A stretch of DNA of 64,000 nt from positions 558,001 through 622,000 of the forward strand of contig FMBT01000296.1 of NCBI GenBank assembly GCA_900095095.1, given 5' to 3'. A program made the position numbers and the translations under genes. A model generated the notes under the pieces. That model was not told where the DNA came from, ran no database searches, and worked only from the letters and a program-made list of their open reading frames with translations. The DNA comes from Fragilariopsis cylindrus CCMP1102. Taxonomy: Eukaryota > Bacillariophyta > Bacillariophyceae > Bacillariales > Bacillariaceae. Positions 43,180 through 54,965 of the stretch are shown one piece after another; the stretch's first letter is position 1; the number at the start of each line of letters is the position of its first letter.

Positions 43180-43905
43180 TTGAAAGTGTTGCAGAGGACA
43201 ACGCCTTCTGGGTGGGGTGCATTAGCCTCCGTATAGTATACTAGAGCATTGTGTTACCCTCCTACCACTTTTTTGTTGCTATGGTTGTAGAGTAAACTTG
43301 ATTTTGCTGTGGTGGTATGCATACAAATAACAATATTTTTCATCAAAATGAACCAGGAAATATATTGTTTGAATGTGTTGCATGAGACAACTTTTTTTTG
43401 GTTAGGTGCAGTAGCCTCCCCATAGTGTATTAGAACATTGTGTTACCCTCCTACCACTTTTTTGTTGTTTTGGTTGTTGAGTAAACTTGAATTTGCTGTG
43501 ATGGTATGCACACAAAGAACAAGATTTTTGATCAGAAATGAACAACAATATAGTTCATTTGAAAGTGTTGCAGAGGACAACCCCTTCTGGGTGGGGTGCA
43601 TTAGCCTCCGTTTAGTATACGAGAACATTGTAGTTGCCTCCTACCACTTTTTTGTTCCTGCGGTTGTAGAGTAAACTTGATTTTGCTCTGGTGGTATGCA
43701 CACAAATAACAAGATTTTTCATCAAAATGCACCACGAAGTGTTGCAGAGGACAACGCCTTCTGGGTGGGGTGCAGTAGCCACCCCATAGTGTATTAGAAC
43801 ATTGTGTTACCCTCCTACCACTTTTTTGTTCCTGCGGTTGTAGAGTAAACTTGATTTTGCTCTAGTGGTATGCACACAAATAACCATATTTCTCATCAAA
43901 ATACA
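43180..43905. repeat. 190-bp satellite-like tandem array, 4 copies
   Basis: Units are anchored by GTGTTGCA(GAGG/TGAG)ACAA at 43186, 43375, 43565 and 43739, giving periods of 189, 190 and 174 bp. Each holds GTAGCCTCC or TTAGCCTCC, a TAGTATAC/TAGTGTAT block, TACCCTCCTACCACTTTTTT, GTAGAGTAAACTTGATTTTGCT and GGTATGCACACAAATAAC. The last interval lacks about 16 bp. The second unit is the most diverged (TTTTTTTTGGTTAGG in place of CTTCTGGGTGGGG). No frame is kept open through the units. It adjoins the 3' end of the histidine kinase gene. Confidence 0.9.
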
Positions 43906-44198
43906 ATTGAATTTGGATGAGGATGGTGATGGTGATGCCCCGTTGTTTGGTTGTTACTAAACTTTTGTGATGGGGGAGTAAAAATTGGTTCGTGTTGTGT
44001 CAGAGCACCGGAGAAAGAAGCATGATGGTCCATTGCATCACGAGGACAGCATCGTGCTATAAGACTACACGCAATAATATAGCAGTGAATTGGAAAACGA
44101 AATTGTATTTTGAAAAGAGAAAGATAGATGGAAGACAAAATTGTCTAGTAGAAGTGGTCGTGGTCGTATTCGTTTTAGGTATGTATTATTTAGTTAGA

Positions 44199-47100
44199 CT
44201 AAACGGCACTGAAAGGCGTCACAATTCTGTCGTTGTTATTGACGTCGTCGTCAATGCCTTGCGGCTGCAATGATGACGATGATGGTGTCATCGCCAGAAG
44301 GGATGACATATTATTATTACTATTATCTAAACTTCTAATGCTAGCATCAAAGGTAGATGATGTATCATTATCACCATGTCCTAAACTACTTTCACAATCT
44401 TGCATCAAACCCAAAGTAATTAAATCTAATCGTCCTGATTTTTTTTCAACAATCCTACCACTAAGAGAATCACGTTCTAATGTTTCATTCACAAGACTTT
44501 CAAATTCTTTTACTTTGAATGGTTTGGGAAATACAGCATTCGCACCACAATTACGAAAATATCCAACATCGTCTGCCATTATATTACCAGTCAAACCAAT
44601 AATATATACATCACATCCATATTCGCGTATTTCTTTAACAGCGTCTGGTCCACACATTGTTGGCATTTCATAATCCATAAATATTATATCATATGGTTTT
44701 GTATCTTGTTCCTGTTCCGCCTTGATTACCATTTCAACACCAAGATGTCCATCATCAGCTTGATCACATTTATGTCCACGCAGACTTAATAACCGATCAA
44801 GTAGTTTACGATTACTATTTGAATCGTCAACCAATAATATTTTAAGTTCTGTTAATTGATCGCCGTCATAATTATCTTCATTTTCATTTTCTTCAAGTTG
44901 TTCAAGATTGCATTCCGTTAAAGAACATTGAAGGGGGGATAATTTGCCCGTATGCGCTGTACTATTACTATCGTGACCACTATATGGTGAACTACTTCCT
45001 ACTAATTGAGAATTCCATACATCTTGTGGTACATTATAGATCGGTAACGTCATCGTGAAGGTGGTACCTAGACCAAGTCCATCCGAATCAGCAGTTAATT
45101 GACCACCATGTTGTTCAACAATTCCTTTTGCAATATAAAGACCCAAACCAGAGCCTTTGTAATTGTTTGCGATGTTGTATATGAGAGGAGAGGGAAAGGA
45201 GAGGCACAAAGAAAGAAAACGAAACATGTGAGATGAGATAATGTTATAGGTCCTACAAAGAATTCAGCACCATACATGACGAGCTACCTAGTTAGACTAC
45301 ACATCGTATCGACTCGACTCGACTCGACTGCACGCTATACATACCTTTTCCTGCTTGTAATTCATTAACATCGAATTGGACACCACTACCGAATAATTTT
45401 TTCAGTTGTGGTTTCGATAAACCGGCACCAGTATCCTTGATAGTAAACGACAGATTACCAGTTTTTTCACACGTTATTACCTCCTGACTCTTCAGTTTGA
45501 ATGTACTCTTTGTTCCTCCACCAGAATCAGATGGAGGCGATGACGACGAAGATTTGTTTGAATTCTTTTGATGATTCGTCATCCTCTTCTTGTTCATCTT
45601 CTTGTTGGATGATGACGACGGCGACGATGATGATGATCTATTTAATGCTTCGAATTTGGTTGATATGTATATATCACCTTTCTCCTTTGAAAATTTAATT
45701 GCATTACTAACTAAGTTACGTATAACTTGTGTTATTCGAACAGAATCACCAATCAATTTTTGATCATGTGCGTATGAATAGCCATTTTTAGTAGGTGCAG
45801 GCTTCTCGAGATCAATGTCTTGACGCTTCTCGTCCGTATTAGTATTTCTATTACTGTTGCTTACAGTAAAAGTATCATCACTACCCTCGAGTACTTCCTC
45901 CGATGATGATGATGATGATGATGGAGTATTATCATTATTATTGATAAGTAGTTCATTAATTGTCTTGACTATATCTGTTGCATCTGGTAAATTAAAATGC
46001 AATGTCAAATTCTTTTTGGACATAGGTAATTTAAATTCTGATACCGTTTCATCAATTAAATTCCATATAGGCACGATGGTATACTCAAGATGTAGTTCAC
46101 CTGTTGCAATTTTATCATAATTTAGAAAATCATCTAACACGTCAACTGAGGCTTGTGCATTAAATGATATCTCATTCACTAAATCAATCCAATGTTCCAA
46201 CATTTTATTCTGCTCAGAGGCTTCAGGTGACGATGAGGCGGCGGCTGGTGGTGATGATGAAGAGGACGAACTTGTAAGAGTTGATGATCCGCCTAATGCC
46301 ATCATAGCTTCCTCTTGTAGGACATTCAATCCCATACATACCGAATTCATCGGTGTACGGACTGTTGTAATATATGCGTGTGTAGATGGGAACAGAATCG
46401 AAGCGGAAGGCGGCAGAGGAAGGAAGGGGAGAAACCGAAGAAGCGAGTGAGCATAAGTGGAGGTGACACGTTGATTGTAGATGATAATGATGCGATGCGA
46501 TGAAGAGCGTCGAGAAGGGAAGAAACGGATTTGGTGAGTTATATAATTGTGGTAGGGAAAGGAATGAGAAAAAATAAATCGATATTGAGAGACGCTGCCC
46601 TATACCTGTACGTACCTTCATGTGAAACGAATCGAACAAATTTCCTTTTTGCTTCAAATAAGTTTTGTTTTGCATTAAATTCTTTTCTAACAAAAGAATC
46701 ATACAAGAAAAAAATGACAGATGTCATTAATATAATAGCAACGGTACCAATAGCAGCAATTATAGGATTTGATGTTGTATATTTCTCATAAAATTCATCA
46801 TTGGGATAACATGTTACAAAATAATTCATACTACCATTTGAAAGTAGTGTTGGATCAACCATTTCTGTTACCATTTTAAATTTGTCGTACTTGGTGTTAT
46901 GACAGTCACCTTCACATATTAACTCGGATGTTTTATTATGGATTGTATAAGTATATTCATAATCTTGATCAGAAAAAATACAATCAATACCGACAGTATC
47001 AGCTGGAAACATATCAGCCATAACTTCTATCCAATATACAATACCAAATATATATCCTACTAATTCGAATGGATCATTTGCTGGATAGATTGGTGTTGCA

Positions 47101-48898
47101 ATAAAACCAGCAATACCATGTTCATCTTTAATATTTTTAGCTGGTAACATACCACTTAATGCACTGCATTTTTTTCTTTTGGGATTTGCTTTACATGCCT
47201 CACCGTCACTATCATTGCATCCTTGAGCAATAGTCTGTACTGTTTCATTCCCCATCCGCTTTCTTTCGAAGAAAGAACAATTCATAACAGCATCTAATGA
47301 TTTGCCTTGTATTTCAAATCCATGTACGTTCATCATTGTGTAGGGTGTATACACTAATCCATCCTGTATTTTTGGTGCAAGATATGTGTATGGACTGTCC
47401 CATAACGGTTCACCGGTTGTATCATGATATCGATGATCACTTACATCCGGTACCCAAATTGGATCTTGGACCCATATACCTTTACCAAATGATGATTTTG
47501 CGCCCATATTTGTATCAGATCCAAAATTTTCATAAAATTTATTATAGGCAAATTCTTCAAATTCTGCAGCCTGAGATGGCAAAACAATCGGTGCTAAATT
47601 AACACCACTCCATATAGTTGTTGGTAGTACTTCTGACATAATATCCCAATAGGATGGTACCCAAATAAATGGCCATGATTCCTTATTTGGAAATGACCAA
47701 CCAACATGTTTTGCCATAATTTGTGTTCCGTGTACTAATTTATTTTCCTAATAATATAGATAATGGGACGGGAAGAGGGATAGGATTTGTGTTAGAGGCG
47801 AGTCAAATCGAATCCAAACGATCGTGAGTGAGTTGAATCGAATCGCATTGTACCATCGATGATCAGCTCATACTGTCTACGTACCGCCAATAATCTAACA
47901 TTAATAAAAGCACTTGTTGTTTTAGCATGATATTGTTTTTCAACTAAAGAAATTTCTGCTGCATTCAAGAAGCTGAGTGAGGCAGGCAGGCAGGAAGAAC
48001 GTCGTACAGGCAGTAGAGGGATGTAGTACCAGCGTAGTAGAAGGAAAGGTGGGACAAGGAATCGCAATATAGGAAGGAGGATGGACCACGAGATATTAGA
48101 GGAGCGAAGCGGAAAGCAAGCGATTGGGAAAGGGTATTCAGGTATTGCGGGATAGAAGCCGAAGCGAAGCGGAAGGAAGAGAGACGGGAGGGTGTGTCCA
48201 AGGACGAGAAAAAGAGACAGAGAGAAATAGAAAAGAAGTTTGAGAAGCGAAAAGAAGAGTAAAAATAAAGGATGGCAAATCAATTCAAGAGAAACACACA
48301 CACAGAGATAAATAGAATAGAGTACTTACTAATAGGCAAGATAACCCAAAATACCTGCTACAAGAAGTAAACAAGTAACGAATATACCACGTCCAATCAT
48401 AACAGACCGTGAATTTTCACGATCTTTTTCATTATGTTTTCCATTTAGATTATCATTCGGATTTGTACCACTGCCACTACCACTACCACTACCACTGCCA
48501 CTATTATTACCACCACTGCCTTGACTTTTAGTACCATCACGTGTATTACCGTCTTCATTGTCATTATCATCTGACGTCAAAAATGAGATTCGTTGTAATT
48601 TGGAATGGTGTTTATTACTGTTACGACCGGAGATTATACTTTTAATTGTAGTAGGATGGTGCGTACCTCCGTGTCCGGCGGTTGTTAATGCCGACATCGA
48701 CGACGTTGTACTTGCTCCACAGCCATCGATGTCAATAACAGACGAAGTTGCACCAGTACTAGTCGTCATCTTTGTATCATTACTTTTACGGCTATTAATA
48801 GAAATAGAGGATGAAGAAGATCTAATACAATTGTTGTCGTGTTCCCTACGGTTGTAAGTATTATTACTATTAGTATTTGGACGAGGACGAGGAACCAT
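44199..48898 (-). CDS. Membrane hybrid histidine kinase with receiver domain
   Basis: Five exons: 48898-48330, 47972-47885, 47747-46616, 46361-45345, 45154-44199; 1253 residues. Splicing restores key motifs. A Ser/Asn-rich cytosolic N-terminus with a Gly-Ser repeat leads to transmembrane helix 1 (about 170-190). A sensor region of about 350 residues follows (FLNAAEISLVEKQYHAKTTS; GFIATPIYPANDPFELVGYI), CHASE-like in feel, and then helix 2 (AAIGTVAIILMTSVIFF). HisKA: FVSHE|VRTPMNS, phospho-acceptor His595. HATPase: IRNLVSNAIKFSKEKG, IKDTGAGLSK, and GKG|SGLGLYIAKGIVEQHGG. Receiver: LKILLVDDSNSNRKLLD, IIFMDYEMPTMCGP (Asp1096), IGLTGNIM and AVFPKPF. It should autophosphorylate on His and pass the phosphate to its own Asp; the ligand is unknown. 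Poly-Ser inserts occur inside HisKA/HATPase. The introns are strongly pyrimidine-rich on the coding strand. Confidence 0.9.
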
Positions 48899-49923
48899 TG
48901 TACTGTACCGGTAGTTGGCGAACCGAGTGGATTACTTCTGTCAGTCCGTGCTATTTTGAGTTGAGTGCGGTGGGTGTACCTTATGCAGTATCTGTTTTGA
49001 GTTGAGTGGGGTGAACTTATAACCTACGCAGTATCTGTATTGTACCTGATAAATAATAGTACAGTAATGATGATAGCTAGAGACTGAATAGTGAGACTCT
49101 ATGCTATTGACGACTAGAAAATGATGTTTGGTAGCGTGTAGTTAATTATGGAATCAAGATTAGATTCTCCGCTTTCTTAGCTCAGCTATTAGTCAAGGCA
49201 GGATGGGATTTTTTTATGAAGCAAAACTGATGATAACCTTACATAGCTAAACCAAATTGAATAATAATGATAGGCTGTTTTGTTTGTTCTTCTTTTTTTA
49301 TTTGATTTATGTGTTTGCTAGTCGTATTTGATTTTTGTATGATTAAATGCCAGTTCAGATCATGTTATATAAAATATTATATCTGTTCATGAAAGAATGC
49401 TTCAACACGAGAACATTAAATTTGGTTCTTTGGCTATGATATACAAGGTATGTTATAATTGTACGTGACGTTATCGCATTCTATTCATGAAGATTGCTTC
49501 ATTTTACTTAACGTAATATAATAGAACGAGGAGAAAAACTGTATAGAGAAAAAGGCGACGCCCAAAGGCTTATATTGGCGTACGTGAACTTGTCATAACT
49601 TCAATTATGGCACTGTACTTTGTATGCAACACACGCCGCCCCACATGGCATAATGTGACAGCGTGTAAGTTACTTTAAAATTACTTCACTGTAATTCGTT
49701 TCTTTGAGATTTGAATCTTGTTTGAATCTTGTTTTAACAAAATATTGCATACCCGTCCGTAGGTAAAATAGAAAGCTTTGTGGGAATGAAAAACTCTAGA
49801 AAAATTAAAATAAACACACAACAACTGTTACAACTCTCAAAAAGCTCACAAGATAAAAGTAAAAACAACTAAGAAGGAAAACTTTATAAACACACACACT
49901 ACTACCAATACAACTGTAATACC
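48899..49923. other. Divergent spacer
   Basis: About 1 kb between the kinase start and the gene at 49924. Near 48955-49035 a block (GAGTTGAGTG...GCAGTATCTGT) is duplicated in tandem with about 55-bp spacing. The last 120 bp are A/C-rich and look like a transcribed leader. No gene seen. Confidence 0.4.
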
Positions 49924-50508
49924 ATGCCAAGAAAAATCGGCATCGGAAGGCAACGTAAGCGGGCAAAGGTTTCAGCTCCTGCTCCTGCTCCTCCTGTTGA
50001 TCCTGATAATCCTGGTGTTGTTGCAGGCACTGCTGCTGCTATTACTACTACCAATGCTGACTCTTCCTCTCTTACTGTTCCAATGGAACCTGCCAAAAGA
50101 TCTACCACAGAAGATAAGGAACAAGAAGAGGGTTTTTATGCTGATGTCTTGGACGAAGCCATTCATGATCCTAATGATCCTGATGTATGTGTTGTTGATG
50201 TTGCTTTAGCAAAAAGAATGACCATTGCATATATATATGTTAAAGTTCTTGAAGAACCACTCCAATTTACTACAGATGACGATGGTACCAGAAAAGATCA
50301 ATGGCAAGGTAAAGGTGGTGTGTATGCGCAAATCTCCAAAATTTTGGTTGATATGCATCCTGTTAATAAACAGGAATCAGGTTCAAGTTCACTTACCAAA
50401 ACAATTCAAAAAGTCCTTGCCAATGTATCCATGTGTCAAAAATCAGGAGTGCAGTATGAAGGCAAAATCAATTGGAGTGGGGGTGCTAAAAAGAAAACTC
50501 ATGAATAA
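49924..50508 (+). CDS. Possible transposase-type DNA-binding domain protein
   Basis: Single exon, 194 residues. A basic start (MPRKIGIGRQRKRAKV) and an Ala/Pro-rich linker lead to a C-terminal helical region: LAKRMTIAYIYVKVLEEPLQ, QWQGKGGVYAQISKILVDMH and LTKTIQKVLANVSMCQKSGV, then YEGK. The W-x-G-x-GG plus two helices resembles the helix-turn-helix that opens some Tc1/IS630-like transposases in algae, but no DDE catalytic domain follows. It may be a domesticated or truncated transposase end, or an unrelated nuclear protein. I saw no convincing terminal inverted repeats around it. The intact frame and leader suggest it is expressed. Confidence 0.45.
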   Translation: MPRKIGIGRQRKRAKVSAPAPAPPVDPDNPGVVAGTAAAITTTNADSSSLTVPMEPAKRSTTEDKEQEEGFYADVLDEAIHDPNDPDVCVVDVALAKRMTIAYIYVKVLEEPLQFTTDDDGTRKDQWQGKGGVYAQISKILVDMHPVNKQESGSSSLTKTIQKVLANVSMCQKSGVQYEGKINWSGGAKKKTHE

Positions 50509-52168
50509 ATAAGACTACAAAGCAAAATACATCATAGCAAGTAAGGAATAAAAGAAGAGTTTCAAATCCTTACTATAAAATACACATACATCAGAGGAAC
50601 TTGGTTCATGCATGTACTGTTCTACCACTATCTATAATGTGTTATAATTGATGTGCTAGGATAGAACTTAGAAGAGTAGTAAGATGGCTAATACACCAAA
50701 GAAGTAAAGGAAATAAAAAGTTGCCATGCATCCATCATCCTCATCATCCACTGCAGCAGGTTGGATCTTTTTTGATTTGTTACCACCTCTTCTCTTGTTG
50801 TGTACCACTTGGTTTATTAGAAGGATTCTTTTCCATGTTGTAGTAAACACAAAAATATGGTAGGCTTGTTCCAACCAGATCTGTGCAGGTAAAAAAAATT
50901 GGAGATGAACTCCTCTTGGAGTCACTAATTCCATAAATCACACACCTACCAGTGCTTGGCCCATCGTCCAGAATAGTCCCACAGATAGTCAGTTTAGGTT
51001 GGACGGAACATACTGGTACTTTGTCATTTATTTATTGTGTATATAGGTATATGTATGTGTTGAGTTGCTAGCGCGACACCTGCCTAAAGCTAACCTTAAC
51101 CCTAATCTCAAATGCATGGCGCGCTCATAATATATAGCGCGCACATCCACTGAGTCAGTGACTAAGCGCAACTCACATCCATCCAATTTGATAGCTATTA
51201 AAAGCCTATCATCGGAATGAAAGCAAACCCAATTACAATAGCAATAGAGATCCTCATAATCTAAATATAACATAGTTAATAAGAACTCAGATCTCTCTCT
51301 CTCTTGTAGTCGAGTGTAGACGTCTTAATACTATGATGACTATAAGTAATATACACTACTAGATTCATCCTACATTTCCCTCTCTTTTGTTAAACTGATT
51401 CATCCTATATAAGTAAGAGAAATATAGATACATTCCATCTTTCCTCACACCTTGCACAGCATTTACTGCCTTCTTTCAGGAAAGGGTCACACAGTGGTCC
51501 CTACATAAAATCTCAAAAACCTACTCTCAAAATCATGGGAGCAAATGTAGAAATTTTACTCCACTGAACAGTTACTTGTGGAATTGTAGGTGTATTTCTT
51601 CTACTGCAGTTATTATATCTATTTGCTTCAGTATGGGTTTGTTCTTTTGTTGAAAACAACATTCCCACACCATTGCAACACATACAGTGTGATCACATCT
51701 CAAACAGCAGCAAGTTCATTGAAAGAATACTAAGAACTAGCAGTGTACAGTGCAACATCAGTGCAGCATCTATGTCCATGTATGTATCACAATTTTACAC
51801 ACGTCATGTAATAGGCACATTGTTGTGTGGTGGGTGAGTGTGATACTGGTTGTACATCCATGTACTATTGTACTTTAATGCTCCCATTTGCCTACTACTT
51901 GCTGCACAAGCAACAACAACAATTTAACTACCCTGGAAAGTTGGCAACAGCAGAACATGCAAGAACACAGCACATACACATGGTTGGTAAGCAAGGATTG
52001 GAGTACTTGGAATGCACCCATGTGCAGAAGTCAAAGGAGCAAAAACACAGAATGCATGCATCATGAAACAACATCAAGTGTATATATCAAAAAACAACAA
52101 CAAGGTAAAAAAGAAGGAAAAATTAAAGAAACATCGGAAGGTAAGCAGCAGAGCATGGGCATAGTATA

Positions 52169-52201
<33 letters not shown>

Positions 52202-53222
52202 GTTAATCTTAAGATAAACATTATGAAGGAAAACCACAGTAAAGCACTCACCAGAAGCACTAGAGTTTGAAATGATATCACAGCATCATAAACCAACAAC
52301 AGCACAGAGCACAACACACCAGAGCATATGGCCGGCAAGAAGTAAGGCACATAGATAACATTGTCAACATAGCACTACCAGCAGGTAAACAACACCAGAT
52401 CATGATAACAACAACATATCATGGTACTGCAGTATTAGGTTGACAAGCAAGTATGCAACAACAACAGCACAGTAAGAATCAGCAACATCATTATTGAGCA
52501 TCCTGTCTAAAAAATATAGGAGTAGCCTGTTAGGAACAACTGGAAGAAAAATAACAAGGTAGGACAGGTAGTATACAAAGCATCACACAGAATGCACACA
52601 AAATAATAATATCATCATGGATAAATAACAAGAATTGCAGTTATAGCAAGTTGATTGACCAAAGTGAGAAATAGGCAGAGGGAAACAGATAGAGAGAGAT
52701 ATTTGGGAATCTAGTTTGTTTGACTCCCCATCTAGAGACAAGTTCATGCATGGATTGAATTAGTTACATACACATGGGTGGCGACTTATTGTATCTAATA
52801 TATAGAAGAAGATATATATATATATATATATATATGCATATATATATATAATAGTGTGCAGAGTAGGTAGGCATGCATGTCCATCAGAACAACACACCAC
52901 TACAAAAAATGTAGACCTGCTATTACGCGTTGTCGACGACATCCTTGTCCTCGTTTGGTTGCGGTATCATCACATCTTTGGTGGTGTTCGTAAAAGATAT
53001 TCTGATGGTACTGTTCGTTCGAATTCACGATAGCTATACAGAATGACAAAAGACAACATGCAGTATAGCAAAAGCTACATTACAGTATGTACTGTATCGC
53101 ATAAACAATGAAGTGTACGTATTACGTGCAAGAGGTGTTTTACGAAGTGACTACCATAGAATGTTATGTGTACGTATGCATGTAGGACTATGCGTGTTTT
53201 TTTTAAGTGCTACGTACAGTCT
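50509..53222. other. Long non-coding stretch
   Basis: About 2.7 kb with no supported gene. It contains (CAA)n-rich segments (about 52169-52201), a (TA)n microsatellite at 52812-52851 and an AACCTTAACCCTAA string near 51093. Short frames (50668-50934 and 51028-51273 on the minus strand, 51827-52066 on the plus strand) show no motif I recognise. In style it resembles the 13.3-17.7 kb spacer (CA-rich, CAGCAG/ACAACA). It could be decayed mobile DNA, but I cannot name a family. Confidence 0.4.
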
Positions 53223-54107
53223 TTAATCTTTCTTTTTATCTGTTGGATCTTTTAATTCTTCCTCTTTTTCTTTTCCTTCATTAGCAGCATCGGCATCAGC
53301 GGCAGCAGCAGCGGTTGTTGTTGTTGGAACTACTACTTTATCTTTAGTAAATGGTGCATCAAAAAATAAAGCATAAAGAATAATTACTATCATCATACCT
53401 CTTATACCAATATTCCATCTCCATTCTGATAATTCAAGTGCTACCTTTTCAAATTCAATACGTTCTTTCTCAATCTGTTTTGGACTATTTCCATAAATAA
53501 CTGTTTCACCTAATTGATTTGTAATTGAAATATCGTTGCCATTATTATTGCTATTGCCATTGCCATTGTTATTATCTGCATCTGCAGCATTTTCTCTATC
53601 TAATGTGGAATGATATATACCTTTAATTTTACATTGGGACATTAAATGTGATAACTCTAAACAATAATTCCGTAATTGTTTTTCGGTTTCATACATAATA
53701 AATTTAGATTGACGTGTATCATTTGCATCTTCTTCATCACCATATCGTGATAACATTTCATTACGACATTCTTTATTTAGTATACGTTCTTTGACACATA
53801 ATGATTGTTGTTGTTGTTGATCCTTTGGTGTACCTAATACTTTTTCATATTGTTGTTGACGTATTTTTGCAATTGGATCATCATCATTATCTGGTATTGC
53901 ATTATTTGCATTAGCATCGTTATCATATTCTTGGGCTTGCACTAAAAGCACAAATGACGACGATGACGATAACGATGACCACGAAGGAGCTGTAGTAAAG
54001 ATTGCCACCAAAAGTAGGAATACTACGGTCGCCATCGTCTTCGCTGTCATCGTACTAGTCCTCATACCGGTAGTAGTCGTTGCTGTTGTTGCTGAAATGA
54101 TTCTCAT
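53223..54107 (-). CDS. Single-pass membrane protein with twin CX9C motifs (A)
   Basis: Single exon, 294 residues. The N-terminal hydrophobic segment (about 25-40, MATVVFLLLVAIFTTA) and a small-residue stretch ending VQAQEY read as a signal peptide. The protein has exactly four cysteines: CVKERILNKEC (104/114) and CLELSHLMSQC (149/159), two perfect CX9C motifs 34 residues apart and each predicted helical. This is the signature of coiled-coil-helix-coiled-coil-helix (CHCH) proteins, which are disulfide-bonded in the mitochondrial intermembrane space and normally lack a signal peptide. A transmembrane helix follows (about 238-258, IGIRGMMIVIILYALFF), then an Ala-rich acidic/Lys tail. The gene at 62454 has the same plan. 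The role is unknown; a redox-folded luminal or intermembrane domain is inferred. Confidence 0.72.
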   Translation of the reverse strand: MRIISATTATTTTGMRTSTMTAKTMATVVFLLLVAIFTTAPSWSSLSSSSSFVLLVQAQEYDNDANANNAIPDNDDDPIAKIRQQQYEKVLGTPKDQQQQQSLCVKERILNKECRNEMLSRYGDEEDANDTRQSKFIMYETEKQLRNYCLELSHLMSQCKIKGIYHSTLDRENAADADNNNGNGNSNNNGNDISITNQLGETVIYGNSPKQIEKERIEFEKVALELSEWRWNIGIRGMMIVIILYALFFDAPFTKDKVVVPTTTTAAAAADADAANEGKEKEEELKDPTDKKKD

Positions 54108-54622
54108 TATTATTATTATTTTTCGTCTTCTTCGTCAGTTTCTGTAAAATGGAAATTATTAATCCTTTACTCCTTCTCGTCTCTGTCTCTCTATTGTTTT
54201 ACTACTGCTCGGTACTGTACTGCACTGTACTGTACTGTTTCTTTACACGGCAACACACACTAAGTTACACAACGACTGCCTACCTCTCGATTAGATATGT
54301 CACTCCTCGTCTTTCTTTCTTTTTTTTCTTGCTTACTATAGCTATCCTACTGTTGTTCATGCATGCATGTCGTCGTTACACTCACTCGACCTATCCATTC
54401 CTTTACCGCTTTTCGCTTTCTTTTAATTCTTCACATAAAAAGTTATCAATAACTTATTACCGGTATTTATTTATTTGAAACTAAAAATCTTTGGGCCTAT
54501 TGTATCAAAACCACTGACGATCTTTTGTCTTTATTCGGATCGACTCATTCGACTAGACTTTCTATTTTTCTGTTTTTGATGGGGAGGGGGGTTATATATT
54601 TCTGGTTTCAGTCGTATTTTTA

Positions 54623-54727
54623 TGTTTTTAGGAGGGAATATTAGAAACAAAATATTTGTTTTTAGGAGGGAATATTAGAAACAAATATTTCAGTAATATT
54701 TGTTTATAATATTCCCTCCTAAAAACA
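54623..54727. repeat. Long hairpin with duplicated left arm
   Basis: TGTTTTTAGGAGGGAATATT plus AGAAACAAATATT at 54657-54689 is matched in inverse by 54695-54727 with one mismatch in 33, around a 5-base loop. The left arm is also present as a direct copy starting at 54623 (34-bp period), which can pair with the same right arm. It stands directly at the edge of the dispersed repeat beginning at 54729. It could be a small foldback element or a transcribed hairpin. Confidence 0.85.
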
Positions 54728-54728
54728 T

Positions 54729-54965
54729 AAACGGATTACAACTGAAAACTCGAAAAACAAATAGTCTGTCCTTTGTTTGGACATGATTTAGCTTTTATAG
54801 GCAGCAGCATCGACTCGACTCAACACAAACAATTTTTTTTAATCCTCCGCCGTGTTAAAATACATTTTTTGGAGTGAACAAAAACAATTATTTTTAATCC
54901 TCCGCCGTAAACAATTATTTCTTGTAAGCGATCACGCTGGACATGATTTAGCTTTGTTCATTAAT
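54729..54965. repeat. Dispersed repeat, copy 2
   Basis: Same orientation and order of blocks as copy 1 at 35537-35836 (ACGGATTACAACTGAAAACT to GCTGGACATGATTTAGCTTT). It carries shorter internal units: the GCGCCCACAATCCCT part is reduced to AATCCTCCGCCG. The GGACATGATTTAG terminal direct repeats are at about 54778 and 54938. The copies are about 19 kb apart. Confidence 0.65.

Noticed and set aside
51090-51106. Telomere-like AACCTTAACCCTAA
   Set aside because: Only about two imperfect units, so not evidence of an internal telomere array.
51028-51273. 81-codon minus-strand frame with Leu-Arg-rich end
   Set aside because: Considered as a fragment of a mobile-element enzyme but no family motif can be identified.
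54149-54478. Hydrophobic plus-strand frame of 109 codons
   Set aside because: It begins in the upstream leader of the divergent twin-CX9C gene, is a T-rich artefact with no motif and has no clear promoter or codon bias.
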